Assembly (NCBI GenBank): GCA_027533385.1
Contig: JAPZUE010000004.1
Coordinates: 372,001 to 436,000, forward strand
From: Rhizobium sp.
Lineage (GTDB): Bacteria; Pseudomonadota; Alphaproteobacteria; Rhizobiales; Rhizobiaceae
Reading direction: 5' to 3'
Length of the DNA stretch: 64,000 nucleotides
Position 1 is the stretch's first letter, and each line of letters opens with the position of its first letter. Below the pieces are notes generated by a model that was not told where the DNA came from, ran no database searches, and worked only from the letters and a program-made list of their open reading frames with translations. Below, piece after piece: positions 49,027 through 58,945 of the stretch. The position numbers were made by a program, and so were the translations under genes.

Positions 49027-49124
49027 GCGGACGCCAAACGGGTCCGTGAAACGCCGCCAGCATCGCCCCAAGCGGGATGCCGACGGCCCGAAGAAAACGC
49101 CAACGTCGCTTCAAGGAGGACACC
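49027..49124 (+). promoter_or_regulatory. ROSE-type RNA thermometer in the hsp20 leader
   Basis: The roughly 98-nt leader folds into three hairpins: CGGAC/GTCCG (49028-49046), GCATC(g)CC/GGGATGC (49060-49080), and a last one that sequesters the Shine-Dalgarno sequence. In the last, GTC(G)CTT at 49105-49111 pairs with GGAGGAC at 49115-49121, leaving a bulged G. This TCGCT element facing AGGA is the hallmark of ROSE elements in rhizobial small heat-shock genes: the site melts on heating and frees the RBS. Confidence 0.8.
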
Positions 49125-49595
49125 ATGCGTCACGTCGATTTTTCCCCGCTCTACCGCTCCACCGTCGGTTTCGATCGCCTGTTCACCATGCTGGACAGCC
49201 TCGGTCAGCCGGAGCAGGCCCAGAGCTATCCGCCCTACAATATCGAACGCACCGGCGAGAACCTGTACCGCATCACCATGGCCGTTGCCGGCTTCGACGA
49301 AACCGAGCTTTCGATCGAGGCGCATGCGCATGTGCTGACCGTCAAGGGTGAGAAGGCCGAAGACGAGAAGGCCGAGCAGAGCGAATTCCTCTATCGTGGC
49401 ATTGCCAAGCGCGCCTTCGAGCGCCGCTTCCAGCTTGCCGACCATGTGGAAGTGACCGCCGCTTCGCTGAAGAACGGCCTGTTGCACATCGATCTCCTGC
49501 GCAACATTCCGGAAGCCATGAAGCCGCGCCGGATTGCGATCGCCGCCGAGCCCGTCGGCACGGCCCCCAAGGCGATCGAGGCGCATGTGAACTAA
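49125..49595 (+). CDS. Small heat shock protein Hsp20 (IbpA-like)
   Basis: A 156-residue alpha-crystallin chaperone that holds unfolding proteins in the cytosol as large oligomers. It begins with the class-A rhizobial N-terminus containing VGFDRLFTMLD, then the crystallin domain (YNIERTGENLYRITMAVAGF to KNGLLHIDLLRNIPEAMKP) and a C-terminal I-x-I element (RRIAIA) for oligomer contacts. The start follows AAGGAGGACACC, which is also the thermometer-masked RBS. Double control by RpoH and ROSE is predicted from the upstream sequence. Confidence 0.93.
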   Translation: MRHVDFSPLYRSTVGFDRLFTMLDSLGQPEQAQSYPPYNIERTGENLYRITMAVAGFDETELSIEAHAHVLTVKGEKAEDEKAEQSEFLYRGIAKRAFERRFQLADHVEVTAASLKNGLLHIDLLRNIPEAMKPRRIAIAAEPVGTAPKAIEAHVN

Positions 49596-49622
49596 GCGCA
49601 GCTGCGCTCCACGAGCTCCCAG

Positions 49623-50222
49623 TCAGGCGGTCGGCGAAAGCTGGCCGCTTTTTTTGTCTGCCGCCATGCGCCGCGTCCAGATCGTACAAAGCAGCTTGTC
49701 CATCGACAGCAGCCCCGCGCCTTTCACTGCGAGATAGGCGAGCGGGAAGATCCACAGGAGCCGCTGGTCGAGGATGACGCTGTCGGGGAAACGATCGAAG
49801 AGCGCGCCGATCGTCGTTGCATCGACGTTGTGGACAAGAATGTCGGTGAGGGTCTGCGCGATGATGAAGCCGATCATGCCAAGGGCGGCGATGCGGGTGA
49901 AGAGACCCGCCACGATCAGCAGCGGCAGGATGATCTCGCCATAGGAACCGAAGAAGACCATGAGCCCCCAGGGGAAGAAGGAGACTGCCGAGACGTCACC
50001 GCCGGCTGCTTCCACGGCGGGAAGGGCGATCTGGTAATAGGCGCTGTCGGCGATCGCGAAGGGGCCGTCGAATTTGGTGAGCGCCGAATTGAGGTAGTAG
50101 GGCACGAGCACCGCGAGAAAGACGAGCCGAGCCAAAAGCCCGAGGAACCAGGGGGCCAGAATTGCCTCCATCTGACGCACCGTGCGGCGATAGAACTCGA
50201 TGAGCGAGATGGCTGATGTCAT
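49623..50222 (-). CDS. DoxX family membrane protein of the bufferin operon
   Basis: A 199-residue DoxX/SURF4-type protein with four to five hydrophobic helices (segments LLARLVFLAVLVPYYLNSALTKF, LPLLIVAGLFTRIAALGMIGFII and LLWIFPLAYLAVKGAGLLSMD). DoxX proteins often accompany DUF2282/DUF692/DUF2063 genes and are thought to help handle the product at the membrane. Its ATG overlaps the preceding stop (ATGA), so it is translationally coupled as the last gene of bufA-bufB-bufC-doxX. Confidence 0.88.
   Translation of the reverse strand: MTSAISLIEFYRRTVRQMEAILAPWFLGLLARLVFLAVLVPYYLNSALTKFDGPFAIADSAYYQIALPAVEAAGGDVSAVSFFPWGLMVFFGSYGEIILPLLIVAGLFTRIAALGMIGFIIAQTLTDILVHNVDATTIGALFDRFPDSVILDQRLLWIFPLAYLAVKGAGLLSMDKLLCTIWTRRMAADKKSGQLSPTA
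49627..49655 (+). terminator. Terminator of hsp20 overlapping the doxX 3' end
   Basis: Nine-base-pair stem GCGGTCGGC/GCTGGCCGC with a GAAA loop and seven T residues on the plus strand. The same bases encode the last residues of the convergent doxX gene. Confidence 0.88.
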
Positions 50223-50998
50223 GGTCTGTCGCTTTCCTGATGCAGATCGATGGCGGTGAAGGCGCCGGAGGTAAGGGTGAGACTGATGAGGGTGGGGATA
50301 TCGGCATTCTCCTCGCTGGCGGCGAGGCAGGCCTCGCCCAGCGTCTTTCCGGCCAGCAGCGCCTCGAAAAAGCCCGCACCAGCTTTGGGCAGGATTTCGA
50401 TTTTCGCGTCGAAGGCGGGCCGCGTGACGAGCACGGTTTCCGGCGCCATCGGGTTGATACCCTCCAGCGAAACGCCTGCCCGGTCATTGCGCGTGATTGT
50501 CCCGGCGGCGTGGCTGAGGCGGGCGATGCGGGTTGCCGGATGAGGCTGGAAGCGGACAGCGCCCAGATCCTCGGCCGGAACCCTGGAGAGGGCGGATGGA
50601 TCGAACGGTGCTGCGTCCGCCGCATGGAAGGCTTCGAGCCACAGGCGTTCGACCCTGGCCACGTCGGCAAGGAAAGGAAGGTCCGCTGCCGGTGGGAAAT
50701 TCTCAAGGAATGCCGGAAAGTCCTCGCCATAGGTGAAGAGCAGAGGCGAGGTTGGCGGATGTGCGGTCACGTACAGCCTCGCCATCGCCCGGAAGAAGTC
50801 TTCGCCGACGAGGTTGTGAACGGTCGGGAAGATCGACGCCATGGCATCGATCAGTGAAACGGTGACATTGTTGCGGTAGACGGCAAAACGGCGCGCCGGG
50901 CTGCTCCCGTCGCGGCCGGTCAGCCCAGTCGGCGGGGGCATATCCGGCATGAGCAGGGCTTCGGCGAAGGCGCCGTTTGCGACGGGATCAAGACGCAT
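50219..50998 (-). CDS. DUF2063 protein, MNIO partner (BufC/HvfC-like)
   Basis: A 259-residue protein with the DUF2063 start FAEALLMPD and [33 protein letters not shown]. In characterised MNIO systems this domain is a recognition partner that presents the precursor peptide to the DUF692 enzyme. The ATG (MRLDPVANG) overlaps the end of the bufB-like gene by 11 bases, and the stop overlaps the doxX start, giving a coupled set. Confidence 0.87.
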   Translation of the reverse strand: MRLDPVANGAFAEALLMPDMPPPTGLTGRDGSSPARRFAVYRNNVTVSLIDAMASIFPTVHNLVGEDFFRAMARLYVTAHPPTSPLLFTYGEDFPAFLENFPPAADLPFLADVARVERLWLEAFHAADAAPFDPSALSRVPAEDLGAVRFQPHPATRIARLSHAAGTITRNDRAGVSLEGINPMAPETVLVTRPAFDAKIEILPKAGAGFFEALLAGKTLGEACLAASEENADIPTLISLTLTSGAFTAIDLHQESDRP

Positions 50999-51908
50999 GG
51001 CGAAGACCTGCGGCAAAGCTGGCATGCCGATCCAGGATCGCGTCTGCGCGCTGCGCCTCGCGCTTCAAGACGGGCCAATCCGGCACATCATTGTCCCATT
51101 CGATCAGGGTCGGGAGCGGGTCGAGCTTGTCGATGACGTGTTCGTAGAGGTCCCAGACGAGATCGTTGACCGGGCGGTCATGGCTGTCGATGAGGAGTGG
51201 CAGACCGGCATCGTCCATGTCTTCGGCATGGCCGGCGAGGTGGATCTCGGCCACGCAGAGGAGCGGGAAGTCGGTGAGATAGTCCAGGGCGGCATAGCCG
51301 TGATTGGTGGCGGAGACATGGACATTGTTGATGTCGAGCAGAAGGCCGCAGCCGGTGCGACGGGCAATCGACCGGATGAAATCCGTCTCCGACATCGTCG
51401 AGGCTCTAAAGCCGAGATAGGTGGAGGGGTTTTCGAGCAGGATGCGGCGGCCAAGGGCCTCCTGCACCTGGTCAATGTGGTCGCAGACGCGCGCCAGCGT
51501 CGCCTCGTCATAGGGGACCGGCAGCAGGTCGTTGAAGAAATGGCCGTCATGGGTCGACCAGGCGAGATGCTCGGACACCTCATCCGGCTGGTAGCGGTCG
51601 ACGACCGTCTTCAGGCGGGCGAGGTGTTCCGGATCGAGGCCCGCCGGGCTGCCGATCGAAAGTCCTACGCCGTGGATCGAAAGCGGGAAATCCTCGCGCA
51701 TGCGGGTGAGCATGCGATGCGGATGGCCGCCGGCGCCCATGTAGTTTTCGGCATGTACCTCCAGGAAGCCGATGCGGAAATCATCGGCCAGGATGGCATC
51801 GGCATGCTGTGGCTTGAAGCCGGCGCCGGCACGAGGCGGCAGATGCCGCGCGACCTTGTCGCTGCGGGTTTCCGGACGCAATGGGTCTGCCTGGATGCGG
51901 GCGCGCAT
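50988..51908 (-). CDS. DUF692 multinuclear non-heme iron oxygenase (BufB/HvfB-like)
   Basis: A 306-residue TIM-barrel enzyme of the MNIO family (DUF692). Family residues occur in [88 protein letters not shown] and [10 protein letters not shown], which supply the His, Asp and Glu iron ligands. MNIOs modify cysteines of ribosomal peptides; in bufferins two central cysteines become thiooxazole-type groups that bind copper. The start has AAGGAG and lies 78 bases after the precursor gene. Confidence 0.92.
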   Translation of the reverse strand: MRARIQADPLRPETRSDKVARHLPPRAGAGFKPQHADAILADDFRIGFLEVHAENYMGAGGHPHRMLTRMREDFPLSIHGVGLSIGSPAGLDPEHLARLKTVVDRYQPDEVSEHLAWSTHDGHFFNDLLPVPYDEATLARVCDHIDQVQEALGRRILLENPSTYLGFRASTMSETDFIRSIARRTGCGLLLDINNVHVSATNHGYAALDYLTDFPLLCVAEIHLAGHAEDMDDAGLPLLIDSHDRPVNDLVWDLYEHVIDKLDPLPTLIEWDNDVPDWPVLKREAQRADAILDRHASFAAGLRHAS

Positions 51909-51950
51909 GGCCTGCTCCTTGTGTTGTTGATGAAAGATTGGGGAAGGGGG

Positions 51951-51979
51951 CGGCATCTGCGACCATTCCGCAGATGCCG
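51951..51979 (-). promoter_or_regulatory. Strong hairpin between precursor and maturase genes
   Basis: Perfect 11-bp stem CGGCATCTGCG/CGCAGATGCCG with a 7-nt loop in the 78-base gap. No T-run follows on the minus strand, so it is more likely an mRNA-stabilising or attenuating structure than a full terminator. Confidence 0.65.
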
Positions 51980-51986
51980 TGACGGC

Positions 51987-52289
51987 TCAGGCCTTGGGGA
52001 GGTCGCGGTCGAGGGCTTCAAGCGAGCCCATGCGGCCATCGGGCAGTGCCATGGTCGTGCAGGTGCCCTTGGCGACATAGGTCCAGGCGTTGCCCTGGTA
52101 GTCGACCTTGGATGTGCCGGCGCAGGTGGTGCCGGGGCCTGCGGCGCAGTCGTTCTTGCCGGCCATGGAAACGCCGAAGCACTTTTCCTTTTCCTGGGCG
52201 ACGGCCGGACCCGACAGAAGGGCGGCGCTGCCGATTGCCATGGTGACGGCGGCGGCCAGCGCTGCGGTGTTGATGGTTGTCTTGCTCAT
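51987..52289 (-). CDS. DUF2282 bufferin precursor peptide (BufA-like)
   Basis: A 100-residue exported precursor. A Sec-type signal peptide spans residues 1 to about 31 ([23 protein letters not shown]). The mature part has the four conserved cysteines of DUF2282: C37 (EKCFGV), C48 (KNDCAAG), C56 (GTTCAGTS) and C77 (KGTCTTM), with [10 protein letters not shown] between. Bufferins of this type are RiPPs that sequester copper in the periplasm and protect the cell; that role is inferred from the family. First gene of its operon, with RBS GAGGA. The regulator is not in the window. Confidence 0.92.
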   Translation of the reverse strand: MSKTTINTAALAAAVTMAIGSAALLSGPAVAQEKEKCFGVSMAGKNDCAAGPGTTCAGTSKVDYQGNAWTYVAKGTCTTMALPDGRMGSLEALDRDLPKA

Positions 52290-52383
52290 GATGCTTATCC
52301 TCGGTGGGTGACGGGGTTTGAAACCAGCCCTCGTCGGGGCTGGCAGGTGCATCATGGCGAGGAGTTGCGGCTTTGAAAAATCA

Positions 52384-52403
52384 AGGTTTTTTGTAGAAAA
52401 CCT
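52384..52403 (-). terminator. Probable terminator of the threonine aldolase gene
   Basis: Inverted repeat AGGTTTT-6 nt-AAAACCT, followed on the minus strand by TTGATTTTTC. It lies between the aldolase stop and the bufA start; it could also be an operator for bufA. Confidence 0.5.
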
Positions 52404-52432
52404 GCGCGTTTCGACTGTAAGAAACGGCGTCG

Positions 52433-53479
52433 TCAAACGACTTCTATGAATTGATCGACTTCATCTTCCGTCGTCGCGAAGCTTGTTACGAGGCGAATTA
52501 GGGTTTCATTTTCACCTGGCAAGGGCTGCCAGCCCTGCGGTGGCTGCCAGGGGTGAAAACGCGCGCCTTTTTCTCGCGCACGGTCAGCTGACGACTTCTC
52601 GATGACGACGAAGACTTCGTTGGCCGTGGTGTCCCAGGCGAGGCGCGCCGTGTTCTTTGTGGCAAGGCCGTCACGCAGGCGATCGGCCATGGCATTCGCG
52701 TGGCGCGCGAGGTCGAGCCAGAGATCGCCGTCGAGATAGGCTTCGAGCTGGGCAGCGATGAAGCGGCTCTTGGAGAAGAGTTGGGCGGAGCGCTTGCGGA
52801 TAAAGGGCATGTCGGCTGCCATGTTCGGATCGAAGAAGACGATCGCCTCGGCGCACCAGCACCCATTCTTCGTGCCGCCGAAGGACAGCATGTCGATCCC
52901 GCGCTTCCAGGTCATCTCGGCCGGGCTTGCGCCCAGCGCCACAAGCGCATTCGCGAAACGGGCGCCATCCATATGGAGCGGCAGGTTGCGGGCCTTGGCG
53001 ATGGCGGCGATCGCGTCGAGTTCATCGAGCGAATAGACGGTGCCGACTTCGGTCGCCTGGGTGACGGTGACTGCCTGGGCGCGGCCATGATGGGGCGAGG
53101 CGGGTTCGAAGCGCGAGATGGCGGCTTCGAGCGCCTTCGGGTCGATCCTGCCTTCGGCTCCCTCGACGCCGAAGAGCCTTGTTCCGCCGGTCAGGAATTC
53201 CGGCGCGCCGCCTTCATCCGCGTTGACGTGGGCATCGGCGTGACAGAAACTCACGCCGCCGGCTTTGGCCACGCTTGCCAGCGCGAGCGAATTGGCGGCC
53301 GTGCCGGTTGCGACGAAGAAGACCGATACCTGGCGCTCGAAGATCTCTGAGAACCGCTCTTCGACCGCCTTGTCCAGGTCGCTCGTACCATAGGCCGGGG
53401 CAAAGCCCTGGGCATGGCGGGTGAGATTTTCGGCGATCCTCGGGTGAGCGCCGGACCAGTTGTCGGAAGCAAAGTGCAT
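52433..53479 (-). CDS. Low-specificity L-threonine aldolase family enzyme
   Basis: A 348-residue PLP enzyme of fold type I that cleaves threonine or allo-threonine to glycine and acetaldehyde. It starts [15 protein letters not shown], the family opening; the PLP-binding lysine is in [11 protein letters not shown] and the cofactor Asp in [14 protein letters not shown]. The RBS AGGAAT precedes the ATG. It is divergent from gltB, and its product glycine would fit the sarcosine/one-carbon genes in the wider window only loosely. Confidence 0.9.
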   Translation of the reverse strand: MHFASDNWSGAHPRIAENLTRHAQGFAPAYGTSDLDKAVEERFSEIFERQVSVFFVATGTAANSLALASVAKAGGVSFCHADAHVNADEGGAPEFLTGGTRLFGVEGAEGRIDPKALEAAISRFEPASPHHGRAQAVTVTQATEVGTVYSLDELDAIAAIAKARNLPLHMDGARFANALVALGASPAEMTWKRGIDMLSFGGTKNGCWCAEAIVFFDPNMAADMPFIRKRSAQLFSKSRFIAAQLEAYLDGDLWLDLARHANAMADRLRDGLATKNTARLAWDTTANEVFVVIEKSSADRAREKGARFHPWQPPQGWQPLPGENETLIRLVTSFATTEDEVDQFIEVV

Positions 53480-53894
53480 GGGATTATTCCTGAGGCAAAG
53501 GCGGGTGAGAGGACTGTAACTCTTTCAGCCTCACTATCAATGCGGACCGGCATTGCGCAGCGCTTAAGGTGGTGAGTTGGCAAGAAGCCGAAACAAAATA
53601 ATGGCGTGGCGTAATTAAATTTCTCCGATGCCTTGATCGTCGTAATTTCTCGTCCTTTGCTCCGTTAATTTTCTGGTGCAACGCTTGCATGATCGTTTAC
53701 TTTCTGTCATAGGAACAGCTGAAATTAGGTCAGATTAGTTGACCTAATTCCAGTTTCGAAGGCGACAAGTTTTCGGGCGCCATGGGATGGTCAAGCGATC
53801 CGTATAGGGGTGGCTGGGCCGTCGCTGGCGCCCATCGGCGCCGGAAGCGGGTCCAAACAGTCCGGTCAGTCCGGCTCAAACGGAGGTAAAGGTC
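53480..53894. other. Divergent promoter region between threonine aldolase and gltB
   Basis: About 415 bases without a gene. It includes the 27-base palindrome described separately and a plausible gltB promoter (TTGCAT near 53685 with TCATAG near 53707). No attenuator hairpin or riboswitch was identified. Confidence 0.5.
53723..53749. promoter_or_regulatory. Perfect palindromic operator candidate upstream of gltB
   Basis: AATTAGGTCA-7 nt-TGACCTAATT, ten matching bases in each arm, about 145 bases before the gltB start. The symmetry suggests a dimeric repressor such as a GntR- or MarR-type regulator; which one cannot be told. Confidence 0.65.
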
Positions 53895-56800
53895 ATGACG
53901 AAGGTTCCGTCATCCGAAGAGATCATCCGGTCCGCCAGTGCGGAGAAGATCGCCGATGTGGCGACGTCGCGCGCCGGTCTGCCTCCGAAACAGGGTCTTT
54001 ATGATCCCCGCAACGAACATGACGCCTGCGGCGTCGGCTTCATCGCCCATATGAAGGGCCAGAAGTCGCACCAGATCGTCAAGGACGGTTTGTTCATTCT
54101 CGAAAATCTCACCCATCGCGGCGCCGTCGGTGCCGATCCGCTGATGGGCGACGGTGCAGGCATTCTGGTGCAGATCCCGGACCGCTTCTTCCGCGAGGAA
54201 ATGGCGGCCCAGGGGATTACGCTTCCCAAGGCGGGCGAATATGCCGTCGGGCACTTCTTCTTTCCGCAGGACGAAGAGCAGATCGCGCATTTCAAGCAGG
54301 TCATTGCCGAAGTCTGTCAGTCCGAAGGCCAGCATCTGATCGGCTATCGCGATGTGCCGGTCGACAACTCGTCGCTGTCCAAGGCGCCCGAGATTGCCGC
54401 GACCGAGCCGCGCCAGATCCAGGTCTTCATCGGTGCCGGCCGCGATGCCGCGACCCAGCAGGCGTTCGAGCGTCGCCTGTTCCTGCTGCGCAAGGTGATC
54501 TCGAACCGCATCTATGATCAGTATGGCGGTCAGGAAACCGGCTTCTATCCGGTGTCCCTGTCGTCCTCGACGATCGTCTACAAGGGCATGTTCCTCGCCT
54601 ATCAGGTCGGCGCTTACTACAAGGATCTCGCCGATCCGCGCTTCGAGTCTGCCGTTGCCCTCGTGCATCAGCGCTTCTCGACCAACACGTTCCCGTCCTG
54701 GAAGCTCGCGCATCCCTACCGCATGGTTGCCCATAACGGCGAAATCAACACGCTGCGTGGCAATGTCAACTGGATGGCAGCGCGTCAGGCGTCCGTCTCC
54801 TCGCCGCTCTTCGGCGACGACATCTCCAAGCTCTGGCCGATCTCCTATGAAGGTCAGTCGGACACCGCCTGCTTCGACAACGCGCTGGAATTCCTCGTCC
54901 AGGGTGGCTACTCGCTGGCGCATGCGGTGATGATGCTGATCCCGGAAGCCTGGGCCGGCAACCAGCTGATGACGCCGGAGCGGAAGGCTTTCTACGAATA
55001 TCATGCTGCCCTGATGGAGCCGTGGGACGGTCCGGCCGCCGTCTGCTTTACCGATGGTCGCCAGATTGGTGCTACGCTTGACCGCAACGGCCTGCGTCCG
55101 GCGCGCTATCTCGTCACTGACGACGATCGTGTGATCCTCGCCTCCGAGGCCGGCACGCTGCCGGTTCCGGAAGAGAAGATCGTCAAGAAGTGGCGTCTGC
55201 AGCCGGGCAAGATGCTGCTGATCGACATGCAGGAAGGCCGCATCATTTCCGACGAGGAAGTGAAGTCGAAGCTTGCTCAGAGCCATCCCTATCGCGACTG
55301 GCTGGATCGCACCCAGCTGATCCTGGAAGACCTGAAGCCTGTCGAGCCGCGGGCGCTGCGTCGCGACGTATCGCTGCTCGATCGCCAGCAGGCCTTTGGC
55401 TACACGACCGAAGACACCAAGCTCCTGATGTCGCCGATGGCGACGACGGGCCAGGAAGCGATCGGCTCGATGGGCACCGATACACCGATCTCGGCGATGT
55501 CGGAAAAGTCGAAGCTGCTTTACACCTATTTCAAGCAGAACTTCGCCCAGGTCACCAACCCGCCGATCGACCCGATCCGCGAAGAGCTCGTCATGAGCCT
55601 GGTATCCTTCATCGGGCCGCGTCCGAACATCCTCGATCATGAAGGCATGGCGAACGCCAAGCGCATGGAAGTGCGCCAGCCGATCCTGACCAATGGGGAT
55701 CTCGAAAAGATCCGCTCCATCGGTCACATGGAAGACCGGTTCGACACCAAGACGCTCGACTTCACCTATGACGTGGAGCGTGGCGCCGAAGGCATGCCGG
55801 AAATGCTCGATCGTCTGTGCGAGCGTGCGGAAGCGGCTGTTCGCGGCGGCTACAACATCATCGTGCTCTCCGACCGCCAGATCGGCCCCGATCGTATCGC
55901 GATCCCGGCGCTGCTGGCGACCGCTGCCGTGCACCATCACCTGATCCGCAAGGGTCTGCGCACCTCCGTCGGCCTCGTAGTCGAATCGGGCGAGCCGCGC
56001 GAAGTGCATCACTTCTGCTGTCTCGCGGGCTTCGGTGCCGAGGCCATCAACCCCTATCTCGCCTTCGATACGCTGCTCGACATGCACAAGCATGGCGAAT
56101 TCCCGAAGGAAGTGTCGGAAGACGAAGTCGTCTACCGCTACATCAAGGCTGTCGGTAAGGGCATCCTCAAGGTCATGTCCAAGATGGGCATCTCGACCTA
56201 TCAGTCCTATTGCGGCGCGCAGATCTTCGACGCGATCGGCCTCTCGTCGGAATTGGTCGACAAGTACTTCTTCGGGACGGCGACAACCATCGAAGGCATC
56301 GGCCTCACGGAAATCGCCGAGGAAACCGTCGCGCGTCACATGTCGGGCTTCGGCAAGGATCCGGTGCTTGCCAGTACGCTCGATATCGGTGGCGAATATG
56401 CCTATCGCATGCGCGGCGAAAACCACGCCTGGAGCCCTGATTCGATCGCCTCGCTGCAGCATGCCGTGCGCGGCAACAGCCAGGATCGTTACCGCGAATT
56501 CGCCGAGATGGTGAACGAGAGCAATCTGCGGATGAACACCATCCGCGGCCTGTTCAAGATCAAGTCGGCGGACGCGCTCGGTCGCAAGCCCATCTCGGTC
56601 GACGAGGTCGAGCCGGCGGTCGATATCGTCAAGCGTTTCTCGACGGGCGCCATGTCCTTCGGCTCGATTTCCCGCGAGGCGCATACGACGCTGGCGATTG
56701 CCATGAACCGGATCGGCGGTAAGTCGAACACCGGCGAGGGTGGCGAAGAGAGCGACCGTTACCTGCCGCTGCCGGATGGCTCGATGAACCCCGAGCGCTC

Positions 56801-58613
56801 GGCGATCAAGCAGATCGCCTCCGGTCGCTTCGGTGTCACCACTGAATATCTCGTCAATGCCGACGTCTTGCAGATCAAGGTCGCGCAGGGCGCCAAACCC
56901 GGCGAAGGCGGTCAGCTGCCCGGTCACAAGGTCGATGCGACGGTTGCCAAGACCCGTCACTCGACGCCGGGTGTCGGCCTGATCTCGCCGCCGCCGCACC
57001 ATGACATCTATTCGATCGAAGATCTGGCGCAGCTGATCTACGACCTGAAGAACGTCAATCCGGTGGCCGACATCTCGGTCAAGCTCGTGTCTGAAGTCGG
57101 CGTCGGTACGGTTGCCGCCGGTGTCGCCAAGGCACGCGCAGACCATATCACGGTTGCCGGCTTCGACGGCGGCACGGGTGCGTCGCCGCTCACCTCGCTG
57201 AAGCATGCCGGTTCCCCCTGGGAAATCGGTCTTGCCGAAACACAGCAGACGCTGGTGCTGAACGGGCTTCGTTCACGCATCGCGCTGCAGGTCGACGGTG
57301 GCCTGAAGACCGGCCGTGACGTCATCATCGGCGCGCTGCTCGGTGCCGACGAATTCGGCTTTGCCACGGCTCCGCTGATCGCTGCCGGCTGCATCATGAT
57401 GCGCAAGTGCCATCTCAACACCTGCCCGGTTGGCGTTGCCACCCAGGATCCGGTGCTGCGCAAGCGCTTCAAGGGCACGCCCGAGCATGTGATCAACTAC
57501 TTCTTCTTCGTGGCCGAAGAAGTGCGCGAAATCCTCGCCTCGCTTGGTGTTCGCAAGCTCGATGAGATCATCGGTGCTTCCGAATTGCTCGAAAAGGACG
57601 AGATGCTCGCCCACTGGAAGGCCAAGGGGCTCGACTTCTCGAAGATCTTCCACAAGGTGGAGGCTCCGAAGGAAGCGACCTATTGGACCGAGCGCCAGAA
57701 GCATCCGATCGATGACATTCTCGACCGCAAGCTGATCGAGAAGGCGATGCCGTCGCTCGAAAGCAAGCAGCCCGTCGTCTTCGACGTCGACATCAAGAAC
57801 GTCGACCGTTCGGCTGGCGCCATGCTGTCGGGCGAAGTCGCCAAGCGCTACGGCCACAAGGGTCTGAAGGATGATACGATCCATGTCACGCTGAACGGCA
57901 CTGCCGGTCAGTCCTTCGGCGCGTTCCTCGCGCGTGGCATCACCTTCGATCTCGTGGGCGATGGCAACGACTATGTCGGCAAGGGCCTGTCGGGTGGCCG
58001 CATCATCGTGCGCCCGCCGGAAAACGCCAAGATCGTTGCCGAGCAGTCGATCATCGTCGGCAACACCGTGCTCTACGGCGCGATCTCCGGCGAATGCTAT
58101 TTCCGTGGCGTGGCGGGTGAGCGTTTTGCCGTGCGCAACTCGGGTGCAATCGCCGTCGTCGAGGGCGTGGGTGACCATGGCTGCGAATACATGACGGGTG
58201 GCGTGGTCGTCGTGCTGGGCGAAACGGGCCGCAACTTCGCAGCCGGCATGTCCGGCGGTGTCGCCTATGTGCTCGACGAGAGCGGCGATTTCGCCAAGCG
58301 CTGCAACATGGCCATGGTCGAACTCGAGCCGGTTCCGGAAGAGGACGACATGCTGGAGAAGCTGCACCATCACGGCGGCGACCTCATGCACAAGGGCCTT
58401 GTCGACGTATCGGGCGACATGACCCGCCACGACGAGGAGCGCCTCTATCAGCTGATCTCGAACCATCTGCACTACACCGGCTCGAACCGTGCCAAGCAGA
58501 TCCTCGACAGCTGGGCCGAGTATCGTCCGAAGTTCCGCAAGGTCATGCCGGTGGAATACCGCCGTGCGCTTGAGGAAATGGAACGCATGCGCATGGGCGT
58601 GGCTGCGGAATAA
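53895..58613 (+). CDS. gltB: Glutamate synthase (NADPH) large chain
   Basis: A 1572-residue alpha subunit of glutamate synthase, which converts 2-oxoglutarate and glutamine into two glutamates in ammonia assimilation. An N-terminal propeptide of 44 residues precedes the glutaminase nucleophile C45 in HDACGVGF. The central domain, the FMN synthase barrel (about 850-1200, with [13 protein letters not shown]) and the 3Fe-4S cysteines in [15 protein letters not shown] are present, followed by the GXGXG beta-helix domain. RBS GGAGG. gltD is not adjacent: a vapBC pair lies between. Confidence 0.96.
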   Translation: MTKVPSSEEIIRSASAEKIADVATSRAGLPPKQGLYDPRNEHDACGVGFIAHMKGQKSHQIVKDGLFILENLTHRGAVGADPLMGDGAGILVQIPDRFFREEMAAQGITLPKAGEYAVGHFFFPQDEEQIAHFKQVIAEVCQSEGQHLIGYRDVPVDNSSLSKAPEIAATEPRQIQVFIGAGRDAATQQAFERRLFLLRKVISNRIYDQYGGQETGFYPVSLSSSTIVYKGMFLAYQVGAYYKDLADPRFESAVALVHQRFSTNTFPSWKLAHPYRMVAHNGEINTLRGNVNWMAARQASVSSPLFGDDISKLWPISYEGQSDTACFDNALEFLVQGGYSLAHAVMMLIPEAWAGNQLMTPERKAFYEYHAALMEPWDGPAAVCFTDGRQIGATLDRNGLRPARYLVTDDDRVILASEAGTLPVPEEKIVKKWRLQPGKMLLIDMQEGRIISDEEVKSKLAQSHPYRDWLDRTQLILEDLKPVEPRALRRDVSLLDRQQAFGYTTEDTKLLMSPMATTGQEAIGSMGTDTPISAMSEKSKLLYTYFKQNFAQVTNPPIDPIREELVMSLVSFIGPRPNILDHEGMANAKRMEVRQPILTNGDLEKIRSIGHMEDRFDTKTLDFTYDVERGAEGMPEMLDRLCERAEAAVRGGYNIIVLSDRQIGPDRIAIPALLATAAVHHHLIRKGLRTSVGLVVESGEPREVHHFCCLAGFGAEAINPYLAFDTLLDMHKHGEFPKEVSEDEVVYRYIKAVGKGILKVMSKMGISTYQSYCGAQIFDAIGLSSELVDKYFFGTATTIEGIGLTEIAEETVARHMSGFGKDPVLASTLDIGGEYAYRMRGENHAWSPDSIASLQHAVRGNSQDRYREFAEMVNESNLRMNTIRGLFKIKSADALGRKPISVDEVEPAVDIVKRFSTGAMSFGSISREAHTTLAIAMNRIGGKSNTGEGGEESDRYLPLPDGSMNPERSAIKQIASGRFGVTTEYLVNADVLQIKVAQGAKPGEGGQLPGHKVDATVAKTRHSTPGVGLISPPPHHDIYSIEDLAQLIYDLKNVNPVADISVKLVSEVGVGTVAAGVAKARADHITVAGFDGGTGASPLTSLKHAGSPWEIGLAETQQTLVLNGLRSRIALQVDGGLKTGRDVIIGALLGADEFGFATAPLIAAGCIMMRKCHLNTCPVGVATQDPVLRKRFKGTPEHVINYFFFVAEEVREILASLGVRKLDEIIGASELLEKDEMLAHWKAKGLDFSKIFHKVEAPKEATYWTERQKHPIDDILDRKLIEKAMPSLESKQPVVFDVDIKNVDRSAGAMLSGEVAKRYGHKGLKDDTIHVTLNGTAGQSFGAFLARGITFDLVGDGNDYVGKGLSGGRIIVRPPENAKIVAEQSIIVGNTVLYGAISGECYFRGVAGERFAVRNSGAIAVVEGVGDHGCEYMTGGVVVVLGETGRNFAAGMSGGVAYVLDESGDFAKRCNMAMVELEPVPEEDDMLEKLHHHGGDLMHKGLVDVSGDMTRHDEERLYQLISNHLHYTGSNRAKQILDSWAEYRPKFRKVMPVEYRRALEEMERMRMGVAAE

Positions 58614-58633
58614 GTTCTACAGCCTCAGATGTT

Positions 58634-58656
58634 GTGATATGCTGTTGGCATATCAC
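58634..58656. promoter_or_regulatory. Probable VapBC autoregulatory operator
   Basis: Perfect inverted repeat GTGATATGC-5 nt-GCATATCAC, ending 16 bases before the vapB start. Size and position suit binding by the antitoxin/toxin complex. Confidence 0.7.
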
Positions 58657-58672
58657 GGCGTGGGAGCCTGTC

Positions 58673-58945
58673 ATGAACGAGCATGTGAAGGACACGGGGG
58701 AAGGTGGCGAAATTGCTGTCGCCATTTTCAAGAATGGGCGAAGCCGGGCTGTCCGCATCCCGAAGGAATTCGATCTTGAAGGTGATCGCGCCGTCATGGT
58801 GCGGCAACCGGATGGTTCGATCCTGATGCGGACGGCAGTGACTGCCGGACTGATCGAGTATCTCAAGCAGGCGGAAGCCTGGAGTGGAGAGGATTTCGTC
58901 GAGAATGACGACGATCTGGCGCCGCTTGGTGAGGTCGAGATCTGA
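58673..58945 (+). CDS. vapB: VapB-type antitoxin
   Basis: A 90-residue protein with an AbrB/MazE-like swapped-hairpin DNA-binding start (EIAVAIFKNGRSRAVRIPKEF) and an acidic C-terminal arm (EDFVENDDDLAPLGEVEI) that would wrap the toxin. The ATG was chosen after the palindrome; its stop overlaps the toxin start (TGATG). Confidence 0.88.
   Translation: MNEHVKDTGEGGEIAVAIFKNGRSRAVRIPKEFDLEGDRAVMVRQPDGSILMRTAVTAGLIEYLKQAEAWSGEDFVENDDDLAPLGEVEI

Noticed and set aside
53910..57206. Long open frame (1098 codons) on the minus strand across gltB
   Set aside because: It is the mirror of the gltB frame in GC-rich DNA; its residue mix (Arg/His/Asp-rich) and lack of any family resemblance mark it as a shadow.
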